Assembly (NCBI RefSeq): GCF_014202945.1
Contig: NZ_JACHHW010000004.1
Span: forward strand, 1-64,000
DNA length: 64,000 bases
Origin: Zhongshania antarctica
Lineage (GTDB): Bacteria; Pseudomonadota; Gammaproteobacteria; Pseudomonadales; Spongiibacteraceae
Reading direction: 5' to 3'
This document shows, piece after piece, positions 1 to 8,383 of the stretch; the stretch's first letter is position 1, and each line of letters opens with the position of its first letter. The notes under the pieces are model-generated. The model worked only from the letters and a program-made list of their open reading frames with translations, made no database searches and had not been told where the DNA came from. A program made the position numbers and the translations under genes.

Positions 1-226
1 TTCCCTCTATTAATACAGTGTTTTCTAGACAATCTCATTGTATCAATTGTGGTGGAATCAGGCTTTTTTATTTCTCCTTAACGGGACAGCAGTGATTCCA
101 ATAATAAGCTTATAACGAAGATTCCGATTAAGGCCTTTATGAATATCGCTATCTAAATCGCTCGACGGGGCGGGTACGCTGACATTCTCAGGGAGTCAAA
201 TAAGGTTTTAAGTTCAAGGAGATATT

Positions 227-2038
227 GTGCCGACTAAACCAATAATAAGAAAATCATCGATGAGGTTTATGTTAGATCGTAACAAGATGGCAATCTTAAA
301 AAGACGCGCTGGTGGTTTTACGCTGCAGCGCTTGCTCGTGGTGTTAGCGGTGTCTTTGGCCTTGAGCTTGATTGTCTTTTTACTATGGAAAATGCTGCGT
401 AACCCCTTAGAGACAGGGCTCCATGTAATCCGCCTAGAGCAAATAGACAGTGCCGCTAAAGCTGACGTTGAGCTTAATCAGCAGATATTGCGAGCGCGAT
501 TAGCGCTTGAATCAGGCGCTAGAGAGCTTGAATTGGCGCGAGACCGATTTGACGTCGCGCAGAGTTCCTTAAGCAGTGGTAAGGCTGGCTTAAGTGATTT
601 GAGCCGGGATATTAATCAATCTTTACAGGTATACCGAACCCAAGCGGGCGATAAATTGACGTTGCTGAATGATTATTCGGCGCGGTTGGCGCGTTTGGCG
701 CAATATTTTTCGGTGATGCGTGTGGCCGGCATTTCAGTGCTGAATGCGCCTGCGGTGAATAGCTCAGAGTCACTTCGTAAACGCATAATGATGTTACTTC
801 AAGAGGCAACAGCCTACAGCTTACAGTCCTCGCCGGAGAATGCTTTTGTCATTGATCAGCTGGCGGCCGAGGTTGGCGAGGCTGCGGAACAGCTTGATAA
901 TGATGCTGCACGGGGCGCCTTAGGCCACCTCCTTGAAACCGTAAGCTTGCTACGCAGCAGTCGCGATGATTTACAGAAATTAATTGGCCAGTTTGACGCA
1001 ATCGAGACAGGCGCGGCTTTACAGAGTTTACAATTGGCCTATGAGGATCATTTTCAGGGTCTACAAGACACCGCCCGTCGCTATCGTCAAACTCTCGCGG
1101 TATATGCGGTTGCGCTGTTGCTGGCATTCGGGCTGATCGCGGTGCGTTTGCGTTCAAGCTTCTCTGCCTTGGACAGTGCGAACAATGAATTGCAGGATAC
1201 CAATAGTAATCTAGAGCAAATCGTAAATAAGCGAACTCAGGCACTTAGCAAGGCCTTAGACGATTTGAAGATGCAGCAAGGTCAGCTTATCCAGTCTGAA
1301 AAAATGGCCTCACTCGGGCAAATGGTTGCGGGCGTTGCCCATGAAATCAATACGCCGCTGGGTTATGCCAGCAGTAATGTTGAGATTATTCGTGAGTCCT
1401 TGCAGGGCATGGGGCAAGAGGTCGATGCGGAAAGCCTTGAGGAATTTGATGTATTGCTGGCCGACGTCGAGTACGGCCTGAATCAAATCTCAGAATTGGT
1501 TATGAGTCTCAAGGACTTCAGTCGTGTTGATCGTTCCCAGTCGCAACTGTTTGATTTGAACGCCGGTATCGATACCGCGCTTAAAATTTGTAATAACCAG
1601 CTTAAGGATGGAGTTAGTGTTGAGCGAAATTTCGCTGAGCTACCAGAGATAAGCTGTGCACCTTCGCAATTAAACCAAGTTTTTCTTAATCTTATTAATA
1701 ATGCCGCGCAAGCGATGGATGGCCAGGGCTTGATTCAAATTGCCACGCGCCAGGTCGATGGCGATGTGGAAGTTGCTATTCGAGATAATGGCAGTGGTAT
1801 GGATGAAGATACTCGTGCTCATATATTTGAGCCGTTTTTTACGACGAAGGCCGTGGGCAAGGGCACTGGTTTAGGTTTGTCGATTGTATTCCGGATTATT
1901 GAAGATCACGGTGGCACGATCCAAGTTGAATCAGAACTTGGGAAAGGCACCGAGTTTGTGGTTCGACTGCCGATTAAGAAAGCTGGAAAAGCGGCAGATG
2001 TTTCGCCTGCGAATGACGTGGTTTTGCTTGGAGAATAA
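227..2038 (+). CDS. Membrane sensor histidine kinase
   Basis: Inner-membrane sensor kinase of 603 residues, expected to autophosphorylate on His and pass phosphate to the receiver protein encoded 2 bases downstream. Membrane segments lie near residues 34-57 and 289-307 and flank a mostly helical periplasmic sensor of about 230 residues with no domain I recognise. A coiled coil (about 315-355) leads into the HisKA domain with H372 in an AHEINTP box. The HATPase domain follows, with an N-box near 485-500, a DNGSGM G1 motif and GKGTGLGLS. The GTG start at 227 is preceded by AAGGAG at a good distance; an ATG 11 codons further in has no such site. The signal sensed is not evident. Confidence 0.9.
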   Translation: MPTKPIIRKSSMRFMLDRNKMAILKRRAGGFTLQRLLVVLAVSLALSLIVFLLWKMLRNPLETGLHVIRLEQIDSAAKADVELNQQILRARLALESGARELELARDRFDVAQSSLSSGKAGLSDLSRDINQSLQVYRTQAGDKLTLLNDYSARLARLAQYFSVMRVAGISVLNAPAVNSSESLRKRIMMLLQEATAYSLQSSPENAFVIDQLAAEVGEAAEQLDNDAARGALGHLLETVSLLRSSRDDLQKLIGQFDAIETGAALQSLQLAYEDHFQGLQDTARRYRQTLAVYAVALLLAFGLIAVRLRSSFSALDSANNELQDTNSNLEQIVNKRTQALSKALDDLKMQQGQLIQSEKMASLGQMVAGVAHEINTPLGYASSNVEIIRESLQGMGQEVDAESLEEFDVLLADVEYGLNQISELVMSLKDFSRVDRSQSQLFDLNAGIDTALKICNNQLKDGVSVERNFAELPEISCAPSQLNQVFLNLINNAAQAMDGQGLIQIATRQVDGDVEVAIRDNGSGMDEDTRAHIFEPFFTTKAVGKGTGLGLSIVFRIIEDHGGTIQVESELGKGTEFVVRLPIKKAGKAADVSPANDVVLLGE

Positions 2039-2040
2039 TA

Positions 2041-2988
2041 ATGGATGAATTGGCAAGTGTGGACGTTGCGGAACAAAAGCCGCGTATCTTATTCATTGAT
2101 GATGAACCGCGCATTTTGGTAGCACTAAAGGCTTTGTTTCGTAAAGATTACGATGTCGTTACGGCGAACTCTGGTGCTGCTGCATTGGATATTCTCCGAG
2201 AGGGTGATGTCGATGTCGTCGTGAGTGACCAGCGGATGCCGGAGATGACTGGTGTCGAAGTGCTGCGCTCGGCTAAAGATATTCGTCCCCGTGCGATTCG
2301 GGTTTTACTCACCGGCTACTCTGATTTAAGCGCTATTTTGGCGGCGATTAATGATGGTGAGATTTTCCGTTTTATTAATAAACCTTGGTCTAATGTCGAT
2401 TTGCGCCAAACCATTGCGGCGGCGGTGAAGGCGTCAGCTATCGAGCATGTTGAATTAGCGGTAGAAGAAGATATTAACGAGAAGGTTTATATTCCGGGTA
2501 TTGACGATGTTGGTACCTTGATTTTGGATGATGACGAAGCTACTCGTGATACCTTGCAGCGGGTGCTTGGTCGTGAGCGAGCAGTGTACTCCGCCAGAAA
2601 CCTCGATGAAGGTCTCGAACAGCTTGAAAAACATAAGATAGGCGTGATCATTACAGAGCTAACCGTGGGAGGAGAGGTCGTTACCGACCTGCTTAGTGCA
2701 CTTCGGCAGCATCATCCGAGCTTAGTTGCCATAGTGTTAACTGGGCAGTCTGATGCAGAACAGGGTATCGATCTGATAAATCGCGGGCAAATTTATCGTT
2801 TTTTAAGCAAGCCAATTAGCGAGGGTTTATTGCGTGGTAGTGTCAATTTAGCCATGCGTCGCTATGAGATATTGCAAAAAAATCCGGCCCAAACGTTACG
2901 TATTGCCGCAGAGGCTGCGCCACCGCCAGCAAATGATACTCGTGGAGTATTTAAGCGGATCGGTCGTTTGTTTGGTTTGACAGCATAG
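2041..2988 (+). CDS. Two-receiver response regulator, second receiver Asp-to-Glu
   Basis: A 315-residue protein with two receiver domains in series and no DNA-binding or enzymatic output. REC1 (about 14-130) is complete: acidic pair D20/D21, phospho-acceptor D63, T91 and K114. REC2 (about 157-275) keeps the acidic cluster D163-D165, T234 and K257, but has E206 at the phospho-acceptor position. REC2 therefore probably cannot be phosphorylated normally and may mimic the phosphorylated state. The C-terminal 15 residues are basic and could form an amphipathic helix. It directly follows the kinase at 227-2038, its likely partner, and precedes a TonB-like gene. Output is presumably by protein-protein contact. 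Confidence 0.88.
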   Translation: MDELASVDVAEQKPRILFIDDEPRILVALKALFRKDYDVVTANSGAAALDILREGDVDVVVSDQRMPEMTGVEVLRSAKDIRPRAIRVLLTGYSDLSAILAAINDGEIFRFINKPWSNVDLRQTIAAAVKASAIEHVELAVEEDINEKVYIPGIDDVGTLILDDDEATRDTLQRVLGRERAVYSARNLDEGLEQLEKHKIGVIITELTVGGEVVTDLLSALRQHHPSLVAIVLTGQSDAEQGIDLINRGQIYRFLSKPISEGLLRGSVNLAMRRYEILQKNPAQTLRIAAEAAPPPANDTRGVFKRIGRLFGLTA

Positions 2989-3012
2989 CTGCGTAAAGTC
3001 GGAGGTTGAATA

Positions 3013-3816
3013 GTGAGTGAAATGATGGAAGCAGCGGCATCGCCAAGAAAGACCGGATTTGGACAGTCAGCTGAATCTGTAATTGCGATTTCTTTATTGG
3101 GTGTTTGTGCTGCGGCGGGGTTAGCGGCGTTTTTGTCGTCGGGTGGAGATCAAAGTGTAACGAGAACCGCCGCGAGCGAAGCGGCGACCTTTGAGCTCAG
3201 CACTGCGCAGAATGGTGAGGCACTGCAATCGGAGGAGCAAGCTGTGCTCGCTGAATGGCAGCGCCGACTAGATGGCGAGTTTAGTCAGCATGAGCAGAGT
3301 AAACTTCAGCAGCAGCAATTAGCCACTCTGCAAGAGCAGTCTGCTGCACTGGCAATGGCTCAGGCTGCAGCTGAGGCCGCAGCCCGAGCTGCGGAGGCTG
3401 CGGAGACCCGGGCCAAAAATGCTGAAAAGGAGCGTCAGCAGGCAATTGCGGCGGCGCGCCAAAAAGAAGCACCGGCTAAGGCGTCGCCTATTGGCGGTGT
3501 GTCGACTAAAGAAGACGTTAAGCCCGCGGTTGTTAGTCGCCGCGCCGCGTCAATTGATTGGGATAGCTGCGCTCGGCCGCAGTACCCGGATGAATCTGTC
3601 CGGCTAGGGCAGCAGGGTACTGTTACCATGGAGTTTTCACTTGATGCCACCGGCGTTGTGCAGGACGGCCGGATTATTGAAACCAGTGGTACACGCCGTT
3701 TGGACTATCGCGCCTTGTCTGCTTTGTCTAAATGTAAGTTTGAACCCGAGTTAGTTAACGGTAAAGCGGTTGAGTCTTTGACCCAGCTTCGTTTTACGTG
3801 GAAGCTCACGCGCTAA
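3013..3816 (+). CDS. TonB-family periplasmic-spanning protein
   Basis: A 267-residue protein with a short cytoplasmic N-terminus, one membrane anchor at about 22-42, an Ala/Glu/Gln-rich coiled coil at about 70-150 and a C-terminal TonB_C-type domain at about 183-267. TonB_C domains contact outer-membrane receptors or the cell wall. Two Cys in the C-terminal domain, one just before the RPQYP segment and one in SKCKFEP, could form a disulfide. The proline-rich linker of classical TonB is replaced by a TolA-like helical coil, and no exbB/exbD is nearby, so this may be a TolA/TonB hybrid with a structural role. The GTG start has a GGAGG site 5-6 bases upstream. It is probably cotranscribed with the kinase and regulator. 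Confidence 0.8.
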   Translation: MSEMMEAAASPRKTGFGQSAESVIAISLLGVCAAAGLAAFLSSGGDQSVTRTAASEAATFELSTAQNGEALQSEEQAVLAEWQRRLDGEFSQHEQSKLQQQQLATLQEQSAALAMAQAAAEAAARAAEAAETRAKNAEKERQQAIAAARQKEAPAKASPIGGVSTKEDVKPAVVSRRAASIDWDSCARPQYPDESVRLGQQGTVTMEFSLDATGVVQDGRIIETSGTRRLDYRALSALSKCKFEPELVNGKAVESLTQLRFTWKLTR

Positions 3817-3824
3817 TACTTACC

Positions 3825-3852
3825 AGGTCATTCCTCATCGTGAATGACCTTT
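3825..3852 (+). terminator. Stem-loop between convergent genes
   Basis: A perfect 9-bp stem (3825-3833 with 3842-3850) and an 8-base loop, followed by a short T stretch, 9 bases after the TonB-like stop codon. The U-tract is short, so this is a weak candidate intrinsic terminator for the upstream operon. Confidence 0.5.
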
Positions 3853-3869
3853 CGCGTTCCCTGTCTTTC

Positions 3870-4184
3870 TTAAGGCTGAGTGTCTTCAGTGCGATTGCTG
3901 CTCGCCTCTTTGTTGGTGCTGTCTGGTGTTTTATTTTTTAGTCGATAGGCAAAGGCAATGATTTCGGCAACAGCAATATAGAGCTCCTTGGGTATTTCGC
4001 TCTCAAGCTCTACATGGCTGAGGAGTTGGAGGAGCTGCTGATTGCGGTATATTGGTATATCGTGCTCGATGGCAATCATTAGTATTTGCCGCGCAAGTTC
4101 ACCTTCGCCTTTGGCGCTGACTGTGGGTGCATTACGGCCATCATAGTGTAAGGAAACTGCAATTTCACCTGGCGTAGTCGTCAT
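3870..4184 (-). CDS. FlhB C-terminal-domain-like protein (FhlB type)
   Basis: A 104-residue soluble protein equivalent to the cytoplasmic C-terminal domain of the flagellar/type III export switch FlhB/YscU, without the membrane part. Visible hallmarks are the N-terminal strand ending in a YDG segment, the stretch with two ILMIAIEHDIPIY-like helices and strands, and the LYIAVAEIIAFAY helix. The autocleavage NPTH motif of FlhB is not present (NAPT occurs instead at a similar place). It overlaps the FliK-like gene upstream by 4 bases, so the two are translationally coupled. FliK and FlhB-C are known partners in the hook-length switch, which supports a joint role, but no other flagellar gene is in the window. 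Confidence 0.75.
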   Translation of the reverse strand: MTTTPGEIAVSLHYDGRNAPTVSAKGEGELARQILMIAIEHDIPIYRNQQLLQLLSHVELESEIPKELYIAVAEIIAFAYRLKNKTPDSTNKEASSNRTEDTQP

Positions 4185-5557
4185 GCTTGGTCTTCCAGTA
4201 GTGACTGGCTAATAAGCGGTGAGCTTGGCGCTGGGGTAATGCCTGTGTGTGTTTGAATTTCTGTGTCGACAAGGCCTTGTTCCGTCAAGCGCTGGCTAAG
4301 TTCATGTTGGTGCGCGTCAATCAGGCTGCGGGTAGCCTGAATTTCGGTGTTAAAGCTAATTGCGATTTGCTTACCCTGCTGACTTACAAGGGTATTGATG
4401 GCACCCAATCCCGGAAGCTCGAAGTTTAGATTAATCTGCCACCGTCGCTGGTGCTGTTCAGTATCCGATTTGGTATTTTCGGGTGAATGCTCCTGTTCTT
4501 CTCGTGCACGTAGCCATTGTAGCTGTAGCTGCCAGACATCGATGCCGTCGTCATCTCGAACAGGTACCTCAATTAGGTATTGGTTTTGTAATGGGTCTTT
4601 TTGCTGTAGGTGGAGCAGTTGATGGGATTCGAGCCTGGCAATCGCACCACGGCAATCTTGTAGTAGTTGTTTTACTAAGGCTTCTTGGCTGAGCTTTAGA
4701 CTCCCTAATTCGGGTAAAAGTCGAGGTTGCGAGCGCAATACGCCAGGCAAATCGCTATTTGGAATCGGCCTGTTGTAGTTGGTGTTCTGGCCAAAATGGG
4801 GTTTATGGCTATTGAGCGATTGGTCTGGGTTTGTTTGGCCGTTTACTAATAGCGACGAGTCGAGTTTTGTGCCAGCCCCTCGTGCCAATCCACTGTAGTC
4901 CTGGCTAAGCTTTGCGGCTTTACTTGCGCTCTCTTGCGGGCTTGCCGCGATGCTCAGCCGTAAGTTCTCAAGTTTTTGTGCGAGCCTTAGCAGGGCGCCT
5001 TTCAGGTCGCCCGGCGGCGCTATGCTGGCGGCGAGATTGCTTTCCATAAAGAAGCCGCTGCTTTGAATGGCATTTAGGAGGCCGGCAGGATTGGAGACTT
5101 GCTGGCGCGACGGGAGGATACCGAGGAATTCGTTGCTGGCTTTGTTGAGCGCGGTGTTGCTAGCAGGGCTACTGATTAGCTGGCTGATATTGGCGAGCAA
5201 TTGATTGACGCCCTGCTGCTGAGGTAGCATCGCTTTTAGCAGGGGGTTGAGGGTGTTGGGGCTGGCGTTAATAACTTGGAGGGTGGGGCGCTGCTGGGCA
5301 TCTTTGCCGGTGACCTGCAGCAATAGTTGCTCACCGCGTCGCAGTGCGGTTTGGCTTTCTGCCATCAGTCGCAGATTGCCTGAAGCAAGTTCATAAAGAT
5401 GGTCTGCGCGCTGGCCCATGACAACGGCGTTGAGTACCTTGTCTATCGGTAATATTGGTGCGGGCCCAGCGGGGCGATTGAATGCTGCAGGCTGAGTTGC
5501 GTTGCTCGGATTGATAATAACCATAGCTGAGTAGGTGCTCGAGGGCGTTATATTCAT
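4181..5557 (-). CDS. FliK-like flagellar hook-length control protein
   Basis: A 458-residue, Gln/Leu/Ser-rich protein with the low-complexity N-terminal two thirds and more conserved C-terminal domain (about 330-440) typical of FliK. The C-terminal part has alternating strands and helices ending in a segment rich in TRSLIDAHQHELSQRL-type helix. There is no Sec signal, as expected for a protein exported by the flagellar apparatus. In FliK the C-terminal domain touches FlhB-C, and here an FlhB-C-like gene follows with a 4-base overlap. FliK-like genes outside flagellar clusters are common in gammaproteobacteria, so the exact role (hook control or a paralogue) is uncertain. Confidence 0.7.
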   Translation of the reverse strand: MNITPSSTYSAMVIINPSNATQPAAFNRPAGPAPILPIDKVLNAVVMGQRADHLYELASGNLRLMAESQTALRRGEQLLLQVTGKDAQQRPTLQVINASPNTLNPLLKAMLPQQQGVNQLLANISQLISSPASNTALNKASNEFLGILPSRQQVSNPAGLLNAIQSSGFFMESNLAASIAPPGDLKGALLRLAQKLENLRLSIAASPQESASKAAKLSQDYSGLARGAGTKLDSSLLVNGQTNPDQSLNSHKPHFGQNTNYNRPIPNSDLPGVLRSQPRLLPELGSLKLSQEALVKQLLQDCRGAIARLESHQLLHLQQKDPLQNQYLIEVPVRDDDGIDVWQLQLQWLRAREEQEHSPENTKSDTEQHQRRWQINLNFELPGLGAINTLVSQQGKQIAISFNTEIQATRSLIDAHQHELSQRLTEQGLVDTEIQTHTGITPAPSSPLISQSLLEDQA

Positions 5558-5592
5558 CTTAACGGCATTTTTATCGTAAACTTGAATTTTAA

Positions 5593-5628
5593 TATATCGC
5601 GCACGATATAGTTGCGTGCGATATAGTT
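5593..5628. promoter_or_regulatory. Candidate MarR/OhrR-type operator
   Basis: A perfect inverted repeat TATATCG-CGCA-CGATATA occupies 5593-5610. The element CGATATAGTT at 5604-5613 recurs at 5619-5628, giving a third half-site 15 bases on. It lies in the 143-base gap between the divergent FliK-like gene and glutathione peroxidase. Palindromes of this size are usual for MarR-family dimers. The natural ligand would be the OhrR-like protein encoded at 6180-6650, which is inference. Confidence 0.55.
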
Positions 5629-5700
5629 AGCTGTTTTAATGGCGATTGTTGATGTTGTAATTGTTACTGGCTGATTTTGCTTAATTTAAAGGAGTACAGA

Positions 5701-6183
5701 ATGAGTACGCTATACGATTTTGAAATTCGTAGCTTGCAGGGTAAAGCGCTGGATTTATCTGCTTATAAAGGCAATGTGGTGCTGGTGGTTAATACTGCAA
5801 GCAAGTGTGGCCTTACACCGCAATATGAAGGTTTGCAGGCGCTTTACGAAAAATACAAGGATCAGGGGCTGGTCATACTGGGTGCGCCGTGTAATCAGTT
5901 TGCCAACCAAGAACCTGGCGATGCTGGCACGATTGAGGGCAGTTGTTTGGTGAATTACGGCGTCAGTTTTCCGATCACCGAAAAAATTGATGTAAACGGT
6001 AAAAATGCCCACCCCTTGTTTGCCTATTTGAAAAAGGCGGCACCGGGCACCTTGAGTAATGCAGTGAAATGGAATTTCACAAAGTTTTTAGTCGGTAAAG
6101 ATGGTCAGGCGATAAAGCGTTTTGCACCAACCACTAAGCCTGAGAGTATTGTTGCCGATATCGAAGCCGCGCTAGCGGCATGA
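5701..6183 (+). CDS. Glutathione/thioredoxin-dependent peroxidase (GPx family)
   Basis: A 160-residue thioredoxin-fold peroxidase that reduces hydrogen peroxide or organic hydroperoxides. Catalytic Cys is C36 in the TASKCGLTP motif. The second GPx motif (PCNQFANQEPG) and the WNFTKFLV motif are present, so the catalytic Cys, Gln, Asn and Trp set looks complete. The length fits a bacterial cysteine GPx (BtuE/Gpx type), most of which prefer thioredoxin in practice. The ATG at 5701 is chosen because AAAGGAGT sits 7 bases upstream; a TTG at 5677 is in frame but has no ribosome site. The stop overlaps the start of the OhrR-like gene, and a palindromic operator lies about 90 bases upstream. Confidence 0.93.
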   Translation: MSTLYDFEIRSLQGKALDLSAYKGNVVLVVNTASKCGLTPQYEGLQALYEKYKDQGLVILGAPCNQFANQEPGDAGTIEGSCLVNYGVSFPITEKIDVNGKNAHPLFAYLKKAAPGTLSNAVKWNFTKFLVGKDGQAIKRFAPTTKPESIVADIEAALAA

Positions 6184-6650
6184 GTACAGATTTGAGTGCG
6201 ACGCCGCCAAAGCTTGCGCAGCTGCAGCTAGAAAATCAGTTGTGTTTTCCTTTGTATGCAAGCTCTCGGCTTATTACTCGGCTGTATCAGACGTATTTGA
6301 CCCCGCTGGGGCTAACGTATCCGCAGTATATTGTCATGATGATTTTGTGGGAGCATGCGCCGTGTTCTATAAAAGTGGTGGGGGATAAAGCCTTACTTAA
6401 TACGAATACGCTAACGCCCTTATTGAAGCGCTTAGAGCAGCAGGGGTTTATACATCGGCAGCGCGCTGGCCAAGATGAGCGAATGGTGCTTGTTTACCTG
6501 AGTGAGGCTGGTGTGGCCTTGCAGGATGCGTGCAGTGAGATACCAGAAAAGTTGGCGGCTAAGCTTGGAGTGAGTCGTGATTCGTTATTAAGTTTAAAGA
6601 CCTTATTGGATGAAATTTTACCGGCGCTTTGTCTGGCCGTCGAAACCTAA
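6180..6650 (+). CDS. OhrR-like MarR-family peroxide-sensing repressor
   Basis: A 156-residue winged-helix regulator. The N-terminal stretch around C22 in NQLCFPLYA matches the region holding the peroxidatic Cys of OhrR, followed by the conserved LYQTYLTPLGLTYPQY segment. Helix-turn-helix and wing lie at about 60-110 (NTNTLTPLLKRLEQQGF, then a basic wing). OhrR proteins release DNA when organic hydroperoxides oxidise this Cys. The gene overlaps the glutathione peroxidase stop by 4 bases (ATGA), so the pair is one transcription unit and probably self-regulated through the palindrome at 5593-5628. OhrR is usually paired with ohr; pairing with a GPx is less usual. No second redox Cys is evident near the C-terminal end of the dimer helix region. 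Confidence 0.88.
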   Translation: MSTDLSATPPKLAQLQLENQLCFPLYASSRLITRLYQTYLTPLGLTYPQYIVMMILWEHAPCSIKVVGDKALLNTNTLTPLLKRLEQQGFIHRQRAGQDERMVLVYLSEAGVALQDACSEIPEKLAAKLGVSRDSLLSLKTLLDEILPALCLAVET

Positions 6651-6674
6651 GGGCTTGCGGTTTATATCTAGATA

Positions 6675-6706
6675 AAAAAACGGGCTCCTAGGAGCCCGTT
6701 TTGCTG
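6675..6706. terminator. Bidirectional intrinsic terminator
   Basis: A strong GC-rich stem built from AACGGGCTCCT and its complement AGGAGCCCGTT (about 6679-6701), with an A-run before and a T-run after. It lies between the convergent OhrR-like and pntB genes and can serve both strands. Confidence 0.88.
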
Positions 6707-6719
6707 TGCAATTAAAACC

Positions 6720-8087
6720 TTAGTTAAAGGCTTTAATGATATTGCCTAGCATTTCTTTCGCGTCACCAAACAGCATCCGCGTGTTCTCTTTAAAGAACAG
6801 CGGGTTGTCGATGCCGGCAAAGCCCGAGGCCATGGAGCGCTTCATAACAAACACGTTACGCGCCATATCAACGTTGATAACGGGCATGCCATAGATTGGG
6901 CTGCCTTCCATTTCACGAGCGGCGGGGTTAACTACGTCGTTGGCGCCAATAACAATCGCTACGTCGAAGGTTTCCATGCGCGGGTTGACGGCATCCATTT
7001 CCAGTAGCAAGTCATAAGAAACGTCAGCTTCAGCAAGCAGTACGTTCATATGACCGGGCATGCGGCCCGCAACTGGGTGAATGGCATAAACGACTTCCGC
7101 GCCATTTTTTTCGAGAAGCTCCTGAAGCTCTTTCACGACGTGCTGAGCCTGCGCAACCGCCATGCCGTAACCAGGTACAATTACCACGCTGGCAGCGGCT
7201 TCAAGGACGTAATACGCATCTTCTGCGGTCATCGCCTTGGCTTCGCCTTCGATCTTAGCTGCAGCGCCTGTTGCTGATACAGCGCTAAATCCGCTGAACA
7301 GAACATTGCTTAAGGAGCGGTTCATCGCTTTACACATAATTTGTGTCAGGATAATACCGCTGGCGCCAACTAGGGCACCGGCCACAATCAGGATGATGTT
7401 ATTAATGGCGAGACCAGCGGCGCAAGCGGCGAGGCCTGAGTAGCTGTTCAGCAAGGAAATTACCACTGGCATATCGGCGCCGCCGATAGGGATGACCAGC
7501 ATGATGCCGAGCAGTAGTGCCAAACCAATGACAACATATAAGTAGATAGGTGTTGCGGGATTCAGGGTGAACATCGCCGAGGCGGCAATAATGGCAACGA
7601 TCAGCAGAATATTGAAAATCCGCTGTCCGCCGAACACCATAGGCTTACCTGCGATGCGCTCGCTAAGCTTGCCCCAGGCAATCATGCTGCCTGAGAATGT
7701 CACGCCGCCGATCAGAATTGACAGAACAATGGTGATCAGTTGGAAGGTGTTGGCGTCCATACCGTAAAGGGCTGCCCAGCCTACGAATAAGCTCGCTATA
7801 CCGCCAAAGCCGTTAAACAGTGCAACCATTTCGGGCATGCCTGTCATTTCAACGCGGCGGGCCACTAGGGCGCCAATAGCGCCACCGGCCACGACACCGG
7901 CCAAAATCCACTTGTAGTCGATAATGCTTTGATCTAACAGCGTAATCACGACAGCAATAAACATACCCAGTGCTGAGACGAGGTTACCTTTGCGGGCAGT
8001 CGCTGGTGAGCCCAACATTTTTAAGCCAAAAATAAACAGAACGGCAGCTGCCACGTAGGACAGGTTAACCAGTAATTCAATGCCCAT
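6720..8087 (-). CDS. pntB: NAD(P)+ transhydrogenase subunit beta
   Basis: A 455-residue subunit of the proton-translocating transhydrogenase, which drives NADPH formation from NADH using the proton gradient. The N-terminal half (about 1-260) is a bundle of membrane helices. The C-terminal part is the NADP(H)-binding domain III, recognisable by the VPGYGMAVAQAQ loop near residue 305, the HPVAGRMPGHMNVLLAEA segment and the IGANDVVNPAA motif. Length matches the family. It is the last gene of a three-gene operon; its ATG overlaps the pntAb stop by one base. Confidence 0.97.
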   Translation of the reverse strand: MGIELLVNLSYVAAAVLFIFGLKMLGSPATARKGNLVSALGMFIAVVITLLDQSIIDYKWILAGVVAGGAIGALVARRVEMTGMPEMVALFNGFGGIASLFVGWAALYGMDANTFQLITIVLSILIGGVTFSGSMIAWGKLSERIAGKPMVFGGQRIFNILLIVAIIAASAMFTLNPATPIYLYVVIGLALLLGIMLVIPIGGADMPVVISLLNSYSGLAACAAGLAINNIILIVAGALVGASGIILTQIMCKAMNRSLSNVLFSGFSAVSATGAAAKIEGEAKAMTAEDAYYVLEAAASVVIVPGYGMAVAQAQHVVKELQELLEKNGAEVVYAIHPVAGRMPGHMNVLLAEADVSYDLLLEMDAVNPRMETFDVAIVIGANDVVNPAAREMEGSPIYGMPVINVDMARNVFVMKRSMASGFAGIDNPLFFKENTRMLFGDAKEMLGNIIKAFN

Positions 8088-8377
8088 TATTTAGCGCCTC
8101 CTTTCTTCTTGAACATTGCTAACATGCGGTCGGTGACCATATAGCCGCCAATGACGTTGATGGTGGCCATGGCAACTGCAATGGTGCCAAGAACGGTGGC
8201 AAGCACAGTGTGCTCGGCGCCGGCGGAAGTAAGTGCGCCAACCAGGGTAATGCCCGATATGGCGTTAGAACCTGACATGAGTGGCGTGTGCAGGGTTGCG
8301 GGGACTTTATTGATCAGCTCAAAGCCTAAAAATATAGACAGCATTAAGATGAAAGCCAGAAATACTATTTCCATCAT
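8087..8377 (-). CDS. pntAb: NAD(P) transhydrogenase subunit alpha part 2
   Basis: A 96-residue membrane protein with three hydrophobic segments, corresponding to the C-terminal membrane domain of the E. coli PntA alpha subunit that is a separate polypeptide in many bacteria. The conserved stretch HTPLMSGSNAISGI is near residues 31-44. It sits between pntAa and pntB, with 6 bases after the pntAa stop and a one-base overlap into pntB, so all three are cotranscribed. It contributes to the proton channel. Confidence 0.95.
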   Translation of the reverse strand: MMEIVFLAFILMLSIFLGFELINKVPATLHTPLMSGSNAISGITLVGALTSAGAEHTVLATVLGTIAVAMATINVIGGYMVTDRMLAMFKKKGGAK

Positions 8378-8383
8378 CTTCTC

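Noticed and set aside
3281-3650. Overlapping frames inside the TonB-like gene on both strands.
   Set aside because: They arise from the Ala/Gln-rich repetitive coding of the coiled coil and have no independent support.
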